A stretch of 14,469 bases of DNA from JAKAWW01 sp049965095 (GCA_049965095.1 JBMFWR010000016.1:1-14469), one strand, 5' to 3'; numbered from the stretch's first letter, positions 6,873 through 14,035 are shown. The notes: generated by a model from the letters alone, not told the origin. Numbers and translations: made by a program.

Positions 6873-8411
6873 CTATATTATAACATCAAACCTTTTCAGC
6901 ACGCTGGGAATCTTTGCGATTACGTCCTCTGCGGTTATGTGCACGCCTTTTTCCTTGTAAAGCTCATCACCTATCAAAGAATGCACGTATACACCGGCTA
7001 CCGCGCTCTCAAATGCATTATTGTGTGCGGCAAAATAGCTGGCTATTATCCCGCTAAGTACATCGCCGGTACCCATTGTTGCGAGTGCAGGGGATGCCGC
7101 AACATTTACTTTCAGCAGCGAGCCGTCGGTTATTATCGTCTCATGGCCTTTTAATACTATTGTGCACTTGTATGATTTTGCAAAGTCTATAGCAGCATAG
7201 ATTCTTTTCTCCAGTGGAGCATTCTTGAGATTTACACCTGTAAGGCTTTTGAACTCGCCATCATGAGGCGTAACAATGCAGTTTTTCCCAAGCACGCTTG
7301 TGTTGCGAGATATTGCTTTTATTGCTGCAGCATCTATTATTACGCCTTTTTTGCGGGCCAGTTCAGACTTTATAAATTTCATTATGCTTTCAAAGCCCTT
7401 GCTTGTTGAGGCAAGGCCCGGCCCTATCACTGCAACATCGTGCCTTATGTCTGCAATCCTTGGAATATCTTCAGCGGAAAATTCCCGCGCACCGAATTCC
7501 TTAACGATAAGCGTAGGTGGCACCATCTCGTTTTTAAGCGAGCCTGACGGCGCAGCAACTGTAACATAGCCAGAGCCGCTGTATAGCGAAGCTATTGCAT
7601 TCATGCTGCTGTGTGCAGCCAGGAGCGGGGCTCCAGGATAATCCGCGCTGCCACCCACAATAAGCACGCTGCCGTGAGTATACTTGTTGGCATTGAAAGC
7701 TATCGGTTCTGTAGCGAGCATCACGTCTCCAGGCCCGGCAAGAAGCTCAGATGAAAATGGAAGGCCGAGATCAAGTATTATTGAATTCTTTACGTAGCTT
7801 CTTGTGACTGATAAGGGCTTTGGCTTGTAAAGCATGTATGTAAGGTTGGCATTGATGCAAACCTTGTTTGGAAGGCCCGTATCGGCATTCAGCCCAGAGG
7901 GAAGATCAACCGATACTATATAATGGGCATAATCGTTTATAACACGTATCGCATTGGATAGGTTCTTGTCTGCCCTGCCGCGCAATCCGACTCCTATAAT
8001 TGCGTCTATTACAACATCTGCTTTTTTTACCATTGCTTTGAGCTTTTCCATGTCTCCTTTAATCTCTACTATGTCGGTAAGCTTGCGCATTATCTCTAGG
8101 TTGGTCCTTGCCTCATTGCTTTTAATCTCGCTGCCATCGCAGAGAAGTGCTATATCAAGAGAAGGCACATATTCGAACAGGTGCCTTGCTACAGAAATAC
8201 CTATGCTGCCGTTTCCCCCGCAACCGCATACTACTAATATGGAATCATTCTTGTGCTTGTGTAACAGCTCGTGTGCTATGTTAGAACCCGCATTTTCATT
8301 GAGCAAAAGCTTGCTGAGCCCCATTGCCTCTGCATTCGCAAGCAGAGCGTATGTATACTTGCTATCAATAGTGCTCCTTGTATAAATTGAAAACTCTTTT
8401 AAGCTTTGCAT
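6873..8411 (-). CDS. nnr: Bifunctional NAD(P)H-hydrate repair enzyme (epimerase + ADP-dependent dehydratase)
   Basis: The 512-residue product fuses a YjeF_N epimerase (about 1-220) to a YjeF_C/carbohydrate-kinase-like dehydratase (about 225-505). Together they restore NADH and NADPH from their damaged hydrates. The N-half shows VIDAIIGVGLRG (D136) and SVDLPSGLNADTG. Its K+-binding loop reads CGGNGSIG (64-71) where relatives have GNNGGDG, so the Asn is kept but the Asp is Ile. The C-half has GGSADYPGAP (253-262), VIGPG (328-332), TPHDGE (381-386) and MGTGDVLSG with catalytic D450, but IIDAAA (358-363) replaces the usual D-A-D-A. It is the first gene of the operon with argS eight bases behind. 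A TATA-like TATTTTTAACC at 8442-8432 predicts a nearly leaderless mRNA. The fusion call is secure; activity of the epimerase half is less so. Confidence 0.93.
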   Translation of the reverse strand: MQSLKEFSIYTRSTIDSKYTYALLANAEAMGLSKLLLNENAGSNIAHELLHKHKNDSILVVCGCGGNGSIGISVARHLFEYVPSLDIALLCDGSEIKSNEARTNLEIMRKLTDIVEIKGDMEKLKAMVKKADVVIDAIIGVGLRGRADKNLSNAIRVINDYAHYIVSVDLPSGLNADTGLPNKVCINANLTYMLYKPKPLSVTRSYVKNSIILDLGLPFSSELLAGPGDVMLATEPIAFNANKYTHGSVLIVGGSADYPGAPLLAAHSSMNAIASLYSGSGYVTVAAPSGSLKNEMVPPTLIVKEFGAREFSAEDIPRIADIRHDVAVIGPGLASTSKGFESIMKFIKSELARKKGVIIDAAAIKAISRNTSVLGKNCIVTPHDGEFKSLTGVNLKNAPLEKRIYAAIDFAKSYKCTIVLKGHETIITDGSLLKVNVAASPALATMGTGDVLSGIIASYFAAHNNAFESAVAGVYVHSLIGDELYKEKGVHITAEDVIAKIPSVLKRFDVII

Positions 8412-8452
8412 GTTATAAATATATCAAGCAAGGTTAAAAATACTTAGGTGAT
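8412..8452. promoter_or_regulatory. Divergent promoter region between nnr and the AbrB-like gene
   Basis: Only 41 bases separate the two start codons. For the plus-strand gene, TTATAAATATATC (8413-8425) predicts initiation near 8443, and AGGTGAT (8446-8452) touches the ATG. For nnr, the minus-strand TATTTTTAACC (8442-8432) predicts initiation at or beside its ATG. The two core promoters interleave, so polymerase binding in one direction should hinder the other, and the AbrB-like protein could act on both. Confidence 0.5.
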
Positions 8453-9343
8453 ATGATAAAAGTTTACAAGCTCAACAACAAGCTTGTAGTTGGCTTGCCG
8501 TTTGAGGTAATCAAGGCATTGGGCATTGGGGAAGGCGACGAAGTCGAATTCTTCAAATACTCTGACAAGAGTTTTATCTTTGCAAAGAAAAGCTACATAG
8601 CGGCGCTGCTCACAAAGGTTACAGACAACAAAGGTGCTACAAGGCAGCAGGCAGCACAGCAGGTTGCAAAAGAAAGCAAAAACGTTGAGATAGACGAGCA
8701 TGAGCTCGAGCTGCTCAAGAAGCTCGACACCCTTAGATATAGCGACAGGACAGCTGGCAACGTTGACAGAATATTGGACAGCTCTGAAAGGAGCGTGCTG
8801 CAAGAGCTCATCAGAAAGGGCTATGTTGTTCCTTACAAAAAGCCTGGTGAGGCACAGTTCAAGTATAGCATACCCAAAGTGGTATACGACAAATTCCTCT
8901 TTGGAAAAAGGGATAAAGCCGTGCAGCAGAGCCATGCAGAGCAGGTAGCACAGGAAAAAAGCAACCAAGCAACGGGGGAGAAGCACTGGGAAGCAAAGCT
9001 CATAAACAACAACTATCTTGAAGTGCTGGAATCCAAAGGATTTATTGTGCTGAACAATGAAGCAGATGCGGCAAATGTGTCAGCTGCATTGGAAGAGAGC
9101 ATAAAGCAGGGCCTCATCATAGGGACAAGAGCATTCAACAAGAAGTTTTACATTGCACTTAGAGGATTCATAAACAGATATGCACCAAAAATAATCAAAA
9201 TCATAGAGCAAAAGCCAGCTAGCGCGGAGGAGATAGCGCAGAAGGTTGGCATTGATGCAGATGGAGTAAGATCAATATTGTATTATCTTGCAGAAACTGG
9301 TGATGTTACAGAAGTTAGAAAGGATATCTTCAAATATGCCTAA
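8453..9343 (+). CDS. SpoVT/AbrB-type N-domain protein with winged-helix-like regions (putative regulator)
   Basis: The 296-residue product begins with a swapped-hairpin AbrB-like domain: KVYKLNNKLVVGLPFEVIKALGIGEGDEVEFF (about residues 3-34), then IFAKK. This pattern is typical of archaeal AbrB/SpoVT DNA-binding domains. A charged helical segment follows (60-95), then a block ending SVLQELIRKGYVVPYKK that resembles a winged-helix recognition helix and wing. A Gln/Lys-rich linker comes next (about 165-185). The C-terminal ASAEEIAQKVGIDADGVRSILYYLAETGDVTEV again looks like a helix-turn-helix with wing. The simplest reading is a DNA-binding transcription factor, possibly autoregulating and controlling the divergent nnr operon. 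No ligand-binding or catalytic motif is seen. The stop lies 14 bases from the convergent Sec61-beta stop. Confidence 0.7.
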   Translation: MIKVYKLNNKLVVGLPFEVIKALGIGEGDEVEFFKYSDKSFIFAKKSYIAALLTKVTDNKGATRQQAAQQVAKESKNVEIDEHELELLKKLDTLRYSDRTAGNVDRILDSSERSVLQELIRKGYVVPYKKPGEAQFKYSIPKVVYDKFLFGKRDKAVQQSHAEQVAQEKSNQATGEKHWEAKLINNNYLEVLESKGFIVLNNEADAANVSAALEESIKQGLIIGTRAFNKKFYIALRGFINRYAPKIIKIIEQKPASAEEIAQKVGIDADGVRSILYYLAETGDVTEVRKDIFKYA

Positions 9344-9357
9344 CCTCTTTACTGTTT

Positions 9358-9516
9358 TTATAGGGAATAGATAAAGTGGTCTATTACCAGTATTATCACT
9401 GCGAAGGCTACAACCACTCCAAGTATTATTTTTGGGTTTATCTTCGGACCCTTCGTAGGCGCATCGTAAAAGCTCAATACTCCTGCCTGTGATTGAGGCG
9501 TATAAAGGTTTGCCAT
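9358..9516 (-). CDS. Preprotein translocase subunit Sec61-beta (SecG of archaea)
   Basis: This 52-residue ORF encodes the small tail-anchored subunit of the SecYE-beta translocon. It reads QAGVLSFYDAPTKGPKINPKIILGVVVAF (residues 10-38), matching the archaeal Sec61-beta pattern of AG, a short polar stretch with Asp, K-x-x-P, then a GVxVAF-containing single membrane helix (about 30-47) and a short tail. The N-terminus is cytosolic by family topology. The start at 9516 has no good SD. A TATA-like TATTAAATAATT (9552-9541) predicts initiation about five bases before the ATG, so the mRNA is almost leaderless. The gene is monocistronic, convergent with the AbrB-like gene, and preceded by two hairpin-forming repeats. 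Confidence 0.88.
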   Translation of the reverse strand: MANLYTPQSQAGVLSFYDAPTKGPKINPKIILGVVVAFAVIILVIDHFIYSL

Positions 9517-9540
9517 TGAATCAATCTCATTCTGCTAAAA

Positions 9541-9552
9541 AATTATTTAATA
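9541..9552 (-). promoter_or_regulatory. TATA element of the Sec61-beta gene
   Basis: The minus-strand TATTAAATAATT is centred about 31 bases before the ATG at 9516, placing initiation near 9521. It separates the Sec61-beta gene from the HD gene, whose stop is 91 bases upstream of the Sec61-beta start. Confidence 0.45.
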
Positions 9553-9555
9553 CTT

Positions 9556-9594
9556 ATGCTTGCAGCATGAAAATAGCAAAATGCATATTTTGCT
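9556..9594. terminator. Two tandem inverted repeats between the HD and Sec61-beta genes
   Basis: AGCAAAAT (9575-9582) and ATTTTGCT (9587-9594) form a perfect 8-bp stem with a 4-base loop. A second hairpin, ATGCT-TGC-AGCAT, lies at 9556-9568. On the minus strand the first begins 13 bases after the HD gene stop and is followed by ATTTT, which suits transcription termination or mRNA 3'-end protection. Both also sit just upstream of the Sec61-beta TATA element, so a regulator-binding role is the main alternative. Confidence 0.4.
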
Positions 9595-9607
9595 TTGGCC
9601 ATTGAAG

Positions 9608-10213
9608 CTAACCTTGCGATGATTCTTCAATTCTCAAAAGCGCCTTTAGCTTTTCAAGGTTTGCCTCTTGGCCTTTACTCCTTAGTGTTCTTGCAGATTT
9701 GGTAAAGAATTCGTGACTTTCAAGCAATTTTATCTGGCTTTTGTACCATTCTGCATTGGTATATTTTATACCTTTAACTTCTTCAATCTCTCTCTTCAAG
9801 TCCATTGTGCGCTTCATAAACCTGCTAGTGCCAAGTATGTCAAGGTCTGCATCACATATTATGTAGCCAAGCTTGTCCGAAGGATGCTGCGGAAACTCTG
9901 TTTCGAGTATTACGTGCTGCACAATCCTTGTTTCATCAACGTTGAATCCATACTTTGGCAGTATAGCGCCAGCCATTTTGGCACCGTCCGGCTCGTTCTT
10001 GTCATATCTCTTAGCATAGCCAAAATCGTGGAGCAGCGCAGCAGCAAGCAGCATCTCTGTTTCCTCTTTGCCCAGCTTTTCCAATTTTGCATACCTGCTT
10101 GCACTTCTATAAACATCTAATGTATGTATCTCGTTGTGGTAGTAATGCTTTGCAAATTCGGGCCCGCTCAAAAACTTTATTGCATAATCTTTCAGGTTTT
10201 CCATCCTATCCAT
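9608..10213 (-). CDS. HD-domain metal-dependent phosphohydrolase
   Basis: The 201-residue product carries the HD superfamily signature in order: H30 in HNEIHTLDV, the HD doublet H62-D63 in AALLHDFGYAKRYD, H100 followed by H110, and D121 with D123 and D125 in CDADLDILG. The C-terminal third is helical and charged. Such proteins bind divalent metals and usually hydrolyse phosphoester bonds of nucleotides or cyclic nucleotides; the substrate here is not readable from the sequence. The ATG at 10213 is chosen because GGTG lies six bases before it; an upstream in-frame TTG (10225) precedes that SD. It follows the second DUF84 gene by 23 bases, suggesting a two-gene operon that may act on nucleotides. 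Confidence 0.85.
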   Translation of the reverse strand: MDRMENLKDYAIKFLSGPEFAKHYYHNEIHTLDVYRSASRYAKLEKLGKEETEMLLAAALLHDFGYAKRYDKNEPDGAKMAGAILPKYGFNVDETRIVQHVILETEFPQHPSDKLGYIICDADLDILGTSRFMKRTMDLKREIEEVKGIKYTNAEWYKSQIKLLESHEFFTKSARTLRSKGQEANLEKLKALLRIEESSQG

Positions 10214-10236
10214 AGATAACACCAATTCTAAGCATT

Positions 10237-10782
10237 TTACAAATCTTGCGCACTATTTAGCTTATAAAGGCTCTGCCTATTTGGGAATATCTGGATCATT
10301 GCGTTCCTTACTGCCTCTTCTATGGAGGTGCTCCTGCCAAGCGCATTGCCTGTGTAATTCCCCCATGTATCATTTCTTGGCAGATTGAATCTTTTTTGCA
10401 AAATCTCCATTACTTTATTGTGAGTCATTTTCTTTGAACTCATAGCACTCGTTACCAATTCTGGAACCTTGAGCCCGCTTGAATATGCGTAATAGCGATT
10501 CCCATTGCCATCTATGATGCAGCACCATGCTTCTTCATAAATCGTGCCATACCTTTCTATGATGCCACTTTCTATCCCTATATAGAAGTCGGCATGCACG
10601 TTAGACATTGTTTCCAAAGCCCGATTGCAAGCACCATTGAAGGTGTGCTTGCCAATAGGCGTTTCCTGGACCTTGGAATGCGCATTGTAGCTCACAATCG
10701 TAGGCTTTTTGACAAACCTAGATATGACCTTGGTGGCAGCATTGATCTTCATGCTATTTGCAGTGCCTATCGCGAATATCAA
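10237..10782 (-). CDS. Second DUF84 family protein (divergent NTPase paralogue)
   Basis: The 181-residue product keeps the DUF84 frame: FAIGTANSMKINAATKVI (residues 3-20), SKVQETPIGKHTFNGACNRA, FYIGIESGI, a hydrophobic strand CCIIDGNGNRYYAYSSGLKVP, and a late NYTGNALGRSTSIEEAVRNAM. It differs from the 3759-4301 paralogue at many positions but shares the same order of blocks, so the two were separated long ago or acquired separately. The probable role is hydrolysis of inosine- or xanthosine-type NTPs, but altered specificity is possible. The start is TTG 10782 with GTTGAT three bases before it; TATA-like ACTTATAATTTTT (10832-10820) fits a leader of about 18 bases. It heads a probable operon with the HD gene. 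Confidence 0.82.
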   Translation of the reverse strand: MIFAIGTANSMKINAATKVISRFVKKPTIVSYNAHSKVQETPIGKHTFNGACNRALETMSNVHADFYIGIESGIIERYGTIYEEAWCCIIDGNGNRYYAYSSGLKVPELVTSAMSSKKMTHNKVMEILQKRFNLPRNDTWGNYTGNALGRSTSIEEAVRNAMIQIFPNRQSLYKLNSAQDL

Positions 10783-10819
10783 AAAATCAACTTCTAGTTA
10801 TTATTTGTTTTTATGAAGG

Positions 10820-10832
10820 AAAAATTATAAGT
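10820..10832 (-). promoter_or_regulatory. TATA element of the second DUF84 gene
   Basis: On the minus strand ACTTATAATTTTT is centred about 44 bases before the TTG start at 10782. That gives a predicted short leader that includes the GTTGAT SD-like sequence. The remainder of the spacer up to 10930 shows no gene. Confidence 0.4.
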
Positions 10833-10934
10833 AACTCATTGTTTAAGTGCTTCTAGGCTTTCAAATATGTCCAAAAGATGTGGAAGGTATTAATAATTTA
10901 TAGTGTCATAGAAATGAAAGTAACCCACAAATCT

Positions 10935-10968
10935 TTTAAATATATTTTATCGAAACTTTAATGGTGGA
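10935..10968 (+). promoter_or_regulatory. TATA element and SD of the four-helix membrane protein gene
   Basis: TTTAAATATATT (10935-10946) lies about 32 bases before the TTG start at 10972, predicting a very short leader. GGTGGA (10963-10968) precedes the TTG by three bases and decides the start. An ATG at 10961 opens a different frame that ends after about 34 codons. Confidence 0.45.
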
Positions 10969-10971
10969 ACC

Positions 10972-11514
10972 TTGGATAACCAACCTTATGGCACATTCAA
11001 GCCTGGGGATGAAGCACCCCCTTTGCAGGGCAACAGCAACGCGCAACAGGGCGAAGGGCTCAGCATTGCAGAGCCGCTTACATTCTGGATAGGCATGCTG
11101 CTTTTGTCAATAATAATAGAGCTTGTTATAGTGCCTTTGGCAGGGAGCCTCGGCATTGCACAATACAAAAATGTTTTCAACCAGGTAGCTGGCTACATAG
11201 TATACTTGCCGGGCAGCATAATAATACCACTGCTCGTATCGCTATGGCTTGGCGAGAGGATAGGTGTAGTAAGCAAAGGCGTAAGAGTTGCATACAGGAG
11301 CATAATAAACGCAATCTACATGTCGCTTGTTTACCTGATAGCGATATTCATAATATTCCTGATAGCAAAGTACACAAGCCTTAACATGTTCCCTACGATA
11401 CTACCAAATCTGAGCGTGTACAATTTTACAGTATACCTTGTAGCAATACCAATAGCAATAATTATGGTGCTTACACCACTGCTTGCAATGCTCTCGGCTG
11501 CAAGGCACAAGTGA
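10972..11514 (+). CDS. Hypothetical membrane protein, four predicted transmembrane helices
   Basis: I do not recognise the family. The 180-residue product has a polar, Gly/Pro/Gln-rich N-terminal tail of about 33 residues (PYGTFKPGDEAPPLQ near the start). Four hydrophobic segments follow at roughly 36-58, 72-94, 111-133 and 151-175. A basic loop lies between helices 2 and 3 (GVVSKGVRVAYRS), and there is a short basic C-terminus. The positive loop and tail suggest both termini in the cytosol. No catalytic or metal-binding motif is seen. The TTG start is supported by GGTGGA three bases upstream; no alternative start keeps the proline-rich tail. Its stop codon abuts the stop codon of the convergent GTPase gene with no base between. 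Confidence 0.7.
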   Translation: MDNQPYGTFKPGDEAPPLQGNSNAQQGEGLSIAEPLTFWIGMLLLSIIIELVIVPLAGSLGIAQYKNVFNQVAGYIVYLPGSIIIPLLVSLWLGERIGVVSKGVRVAYRSIINAIYMSLVYLIAIFIIFLIAKYTSLNMFPTILPNLSVYNFTVYLVAIPIAIIMVLTPLLAMLSAARHK

Positions 11515-12693
11515 TTACTGTTTTTTTGCAGCGCTGACGATTTTGATTACGTCGCCGTCTTTCAGCACGTAATCTTTTGCTATTCTCATTTTTGTCTTTG
11601 CATCTATGGCGTAAAGCATCCTGTCACCTAGATCGGTGTGTATTTTATAAGCAAGCTGCTGCGCTGTGGAGCCTTTGCGTATCAGTATCGCATCTGGCAG
11701 CACATTGCCGAAATGATCGGAATACTTGCCCTCATCTTCAACAGGATACACCACTATGTTACCAAGTATGTCAAAGACTATGTGATTGAGCATGTCCTGT
11801 ATTTCTGTGCCTTTCTCTTTTAGGAATGTGCGCATGTACTCAAGCGCGGCTCGCTGCTCCGGGCTTATACTATCGTTTACAATCCTAAATTCCCTCATGC
11901 CAGGCCTGTAGTCTATTATGCCCTGCTTTGCGGCCTTGCGAAGCGCAAGCTCTATTGCAGCAGAGCATTCAAAAACCTTAGACTCGCCGAAACGCTCCCT
12001 GAGTCTTTTTGTATTTGCATCTGCAGAAGGCGCATCGGACTTGTTTGCAACTATTACCATGGGCTTATTTACCTTAAGCAGCTCAAAGGCAAAAGACCTT
12101 ATGTCTTCGTCGTTCCAGGTTATATTAGATAGAGGAAGATACGAGGAATTTGCAGCACTTTCTATCTGGGCTTTTGTGGCACCCACTCCTGCCAAAACAT
12201 TGGCCAGGGCATTCAGGCCATCTCCCTTTCTTGCCACAGAAGCCATATTCTTCTTTATTATAGATGAAAACCATTCGGTTATTTCATTTATTACTATTTC
12301 AACGTCTTTTACAGGGTCGCTATTGATTGCGCTGTTTCCGTTTTGGTCTGTAGATCCGCTTGCATCGGCAACAACAATCAGCGCATCGGCACCTGCAAGA
12401 TCATTAAGGAACTGATTACCCATCCCCTTGCCCTCGTGAGCGCCCTCAACCAACCCGGCAACATCAACTATATTTACTGGGAGCATGCGCGTGCCTTCTA
12501 CGCACAATGAATTTCTAGGGTTGCATTTTGTTCCGAGCTCCTTCTCAACGCACTGCTTTGTTGCATAGGTTATGCCAAAATTTGGTTTTATTGTGGTGAA
12601 AGGGTAGTTTGCTATCTCAGCATCTACCATAGTCAAAGCTGAGAAAAGGGTGCTTTTCCCTTTGTTTGGCGCTCCAACAATGCCTATGAGCAT
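11515..12693 (-). CDS. Obg/OLA1 (YchF-like) GTPase with TGS domain
   Basis: The 392-residue product is a translation-factor-type GTPase of the COG0012 group. Motifs are G1 GAPNKGKST (7-15), the switch I YPFTT (30-34), G3 DVAGL (77-81) followed by GMGNQFLNDL, and G4 NKSD (217-220). An insert helical region precedes a C-terminal TGS domain (about 318-392: GNVLPDAILIRKGSTAQQLAYKIH to the end). Members bind GTP or ATP and associate with ribosomes or tRNA. The start at 12693 is chosen because it puts the G1 strand at residue 3, as in the family, and GATGAT lies three bases before it. The in-frame extension to 12729 overlaps the permease end. It lies ten bases after the APC permease stop, so the two are probably co-transcribed. 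Confidence 0.93.
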   Translation of the reverse strand: MLIGIVGAPNKGKSTLFSALTMVDAEIANYPFTTIKPNFGITYATKQCVEKELGTKCNPRNSLCVEGTRMLPVNIVDVAGLVEGAHEGKGMGNQFLNDLAGADALIVVADASGSTDQNGNSAINSDPVKDVEIVINEITEWFSSIIKKNMASVARKGDGLNALANVLAGVGATKAQIESAANSSYLPLSNITWNDEDIRSFAFELLKVNKPMVIVANKSDAPSADANTKRLRERFGESKVFECSAAIELALRKAAKQGIIDYRPGMREFRIVNDSISPEQRAALEYMRTFLKEKGTEIQDMLNHIVFDILGNIVVYPVEDEGKYSDHFGNVLPDAILIRKGSTAQQLAYKIHTDLGDRMLYAIDAKTKMRIAKDYVLKDGDVIKIVSAAKKQ

Positions 12694-12703
12694 ATAATCA
12701 TCG

Positions 12704-14035
12704 CTATTTAAACAGCTTAATCTTAACAACCTTCTTGCCCTTCAGCTCCCTCAGGAAATAATACACTATTATAAGCGATAGTATCATTATGGTGCCAATC
12801 ATAAGCGCTTCCTTAGGCATGCCAAGAATGAACACCATCAACAATACTATAGAAGCAACTACGCTATAGGGATACAAAGGCATTTTGAATTGGGGTACAT
12901 GGCCTGCTCGCCTGAAGTGTATAACTGCAAAAGAAGACATCAGGTATGAGAACACGAGGCCGAAATTGCTTATTGCTGCTATGACAAATATGTTGCCTGA
13001 AAACAGCATTATTATGCCTATCAGGCTTGAAAAAATCACCCCGTTTATCGCTACATCGCTCTTTTTGCTGTATTTCCTGAAAAGAGCAGGAAGTAATCGA
13101 TCATCGCTTATCTGGTAGAGCATGCGCGACGAGCTCAATATCATTGCCAATGTCGCAGATGTTGTGGCTATGAGCGCACCTATATCTACAAGCACAGACA
13201 GCCACTGCGGAGCGTGATTGTAGCCCAGGGCAAAAGCAAGCGGATCAGCAGCTATTTTGTATGCGCCAGCGGGTACAAGCAGCAACATTGTGAAGACGAC
13301 TAGCGCATACAGAATAATGCTTATTATTACAGACATGATTATCGCTTTGGCAGCGTTCCTCGCTCCTCCTTTAACCCTGTCAGTAAAAGTGGAAATTGCC
13401 TGGAAGCCCGAATATGCGAAAAATACCGCAACACTTGCCTCAAGAAGCGCGCCTATAGAGCCGTTAGAGCTTTTCATTGAAAAATTTGGCCATGGATTTG
13501 CATTATGGCTAAATGCTATAACTATCCCCATAGCTATGAACATTACAAGTATGAATATCTTTATAAAAACAAGAAGTGCATCTGCATTTGCCGCCTTTTT
13601 TATTCCGAGTAGGTTTACAAATGACAAGATACCTATCAAAGCAATTGCAAACACGTATATGTAGGCATTGTAATGAATGCCAAGAAGGCTTGCAAGGTAA
13701 GAGCCAAAACCGAGGGATATTGCAGATATGGAAGTGGAATAGCTAAAGTATAGTAGTATGCCTGTTACAAAGCCAAGCTCCGAGCCAAAAGCATTGTAAG
13801 CATAAGAATATGATGCACCCTTCGAGCGTGGCATTATTGAACCGAGCTCGCCAAGTTCCAGAGCAACAAGGAGTGCCACTATACCGACAAAAATAAATGC
13901 CAGAAGGGCATTAGAGCCAGCAAGAGCTATTGCGCTTCCGCTGAGCACAAATATGCCTGCACCTATTATTGCACCAAGACCAACAGCAGTAGCTGCAATA
14001 ACGCTTATGTTTTCCTTGCCGCTCATCAGGAACAT
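12704..14035 (-). CDS. APC superfamily amino-acid/polyamine permease
   Basis: The 443-residue product is a multi-pass membrane transporter with roughly twelve hydrophobic segments. The hallmark first helix reads GLGAIIGAGIFVLSG (19-33), with the unwound G-rich stretch that binds the substrate amino group in APC transporters. It is followed by ELGSIMPRSKGASYSYAY (63-80), the conserved loop into helix 3. The C-terminus is basic (LRELKGKKVVKIKLFK). The family imports amino acids or polyamines, usually with protons; the substrate cannot be named from sequence. M1 at 14035 is used, but with the TATA element at 14051-14060 initiation near 14030 would make M4 (14026) a leaderless start, a good alternative. 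The GTPase follows ten bases downstream. Confidence 0.9.
   Translation of the reverse strand: MFLMSGKENISVIAATAVGLGAIIGAGIFVLSGSAIALAGSNALLAFIFVGIVALLVALELGELGSIMPRSKGASYSYAYNAFGSELGFVTGILLYFSYSTSISAISLGFGSYLASLLGIHYNAYIYVFAIALIGILSFVNLLGIKKAANADALLVFIKIFILVMFIAMGIVIAFSHNANPWPNFSMKSSNGSIGALLEASVAVFFAYSGFQAISTFTDRVKGGARNAAKAIIMSVIISIILYALVVFTMLLLVPAGAYKIAADPLAFALGYNHAPQWLSVLVDIGALIATTSATLAMILSSSRMLYQISDDRLLPALFRKYSKKSDVAINGVIFSSLIGIIMLFSGNIFVIAAISNFGLVFSYLMSSFAVIHFRRAGHVPQFKMPLYPYSVVASIVLLMVFILGMPKEALMIGTIMILSLIIVYYFLRELKGKKVVKIKLFK

Noticed and set aside
6371..6883. Plus-strand ORF of 170 codons within argS
   Set aside because: Antisense to the conserved N-terminal and HIGH regions of ArgRS; no sign of its own promoter or SD.
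8444..8986. Long minus-strand ORF opposite the AbrB-like gene, rich in Cys and Leu
   Set aside because: It lies antisense inside a well-supported gene in the complementary codon phase and has no family pattern or SD.
9568..9606. 12-codon plus-strand ORF (MKIAKCIFCFGH) with a C-x-x-C
   Set aside because: It is made of the hairpin sequence, lacks an SD, and is too short to support.
10961..11065. Plus-strand ATG frame starting at 10961
   Set aside because: It ends after about 34 codons and overlaps the membrane protein frame, whose TTG has the SD.
12694..12729. N-terminal extension of the GTPase gene
   Set aside because: It overlaps the permease end, places extra residues before the family's G1 strand, and the ATG at 12693 has an SD-like GATGAT.
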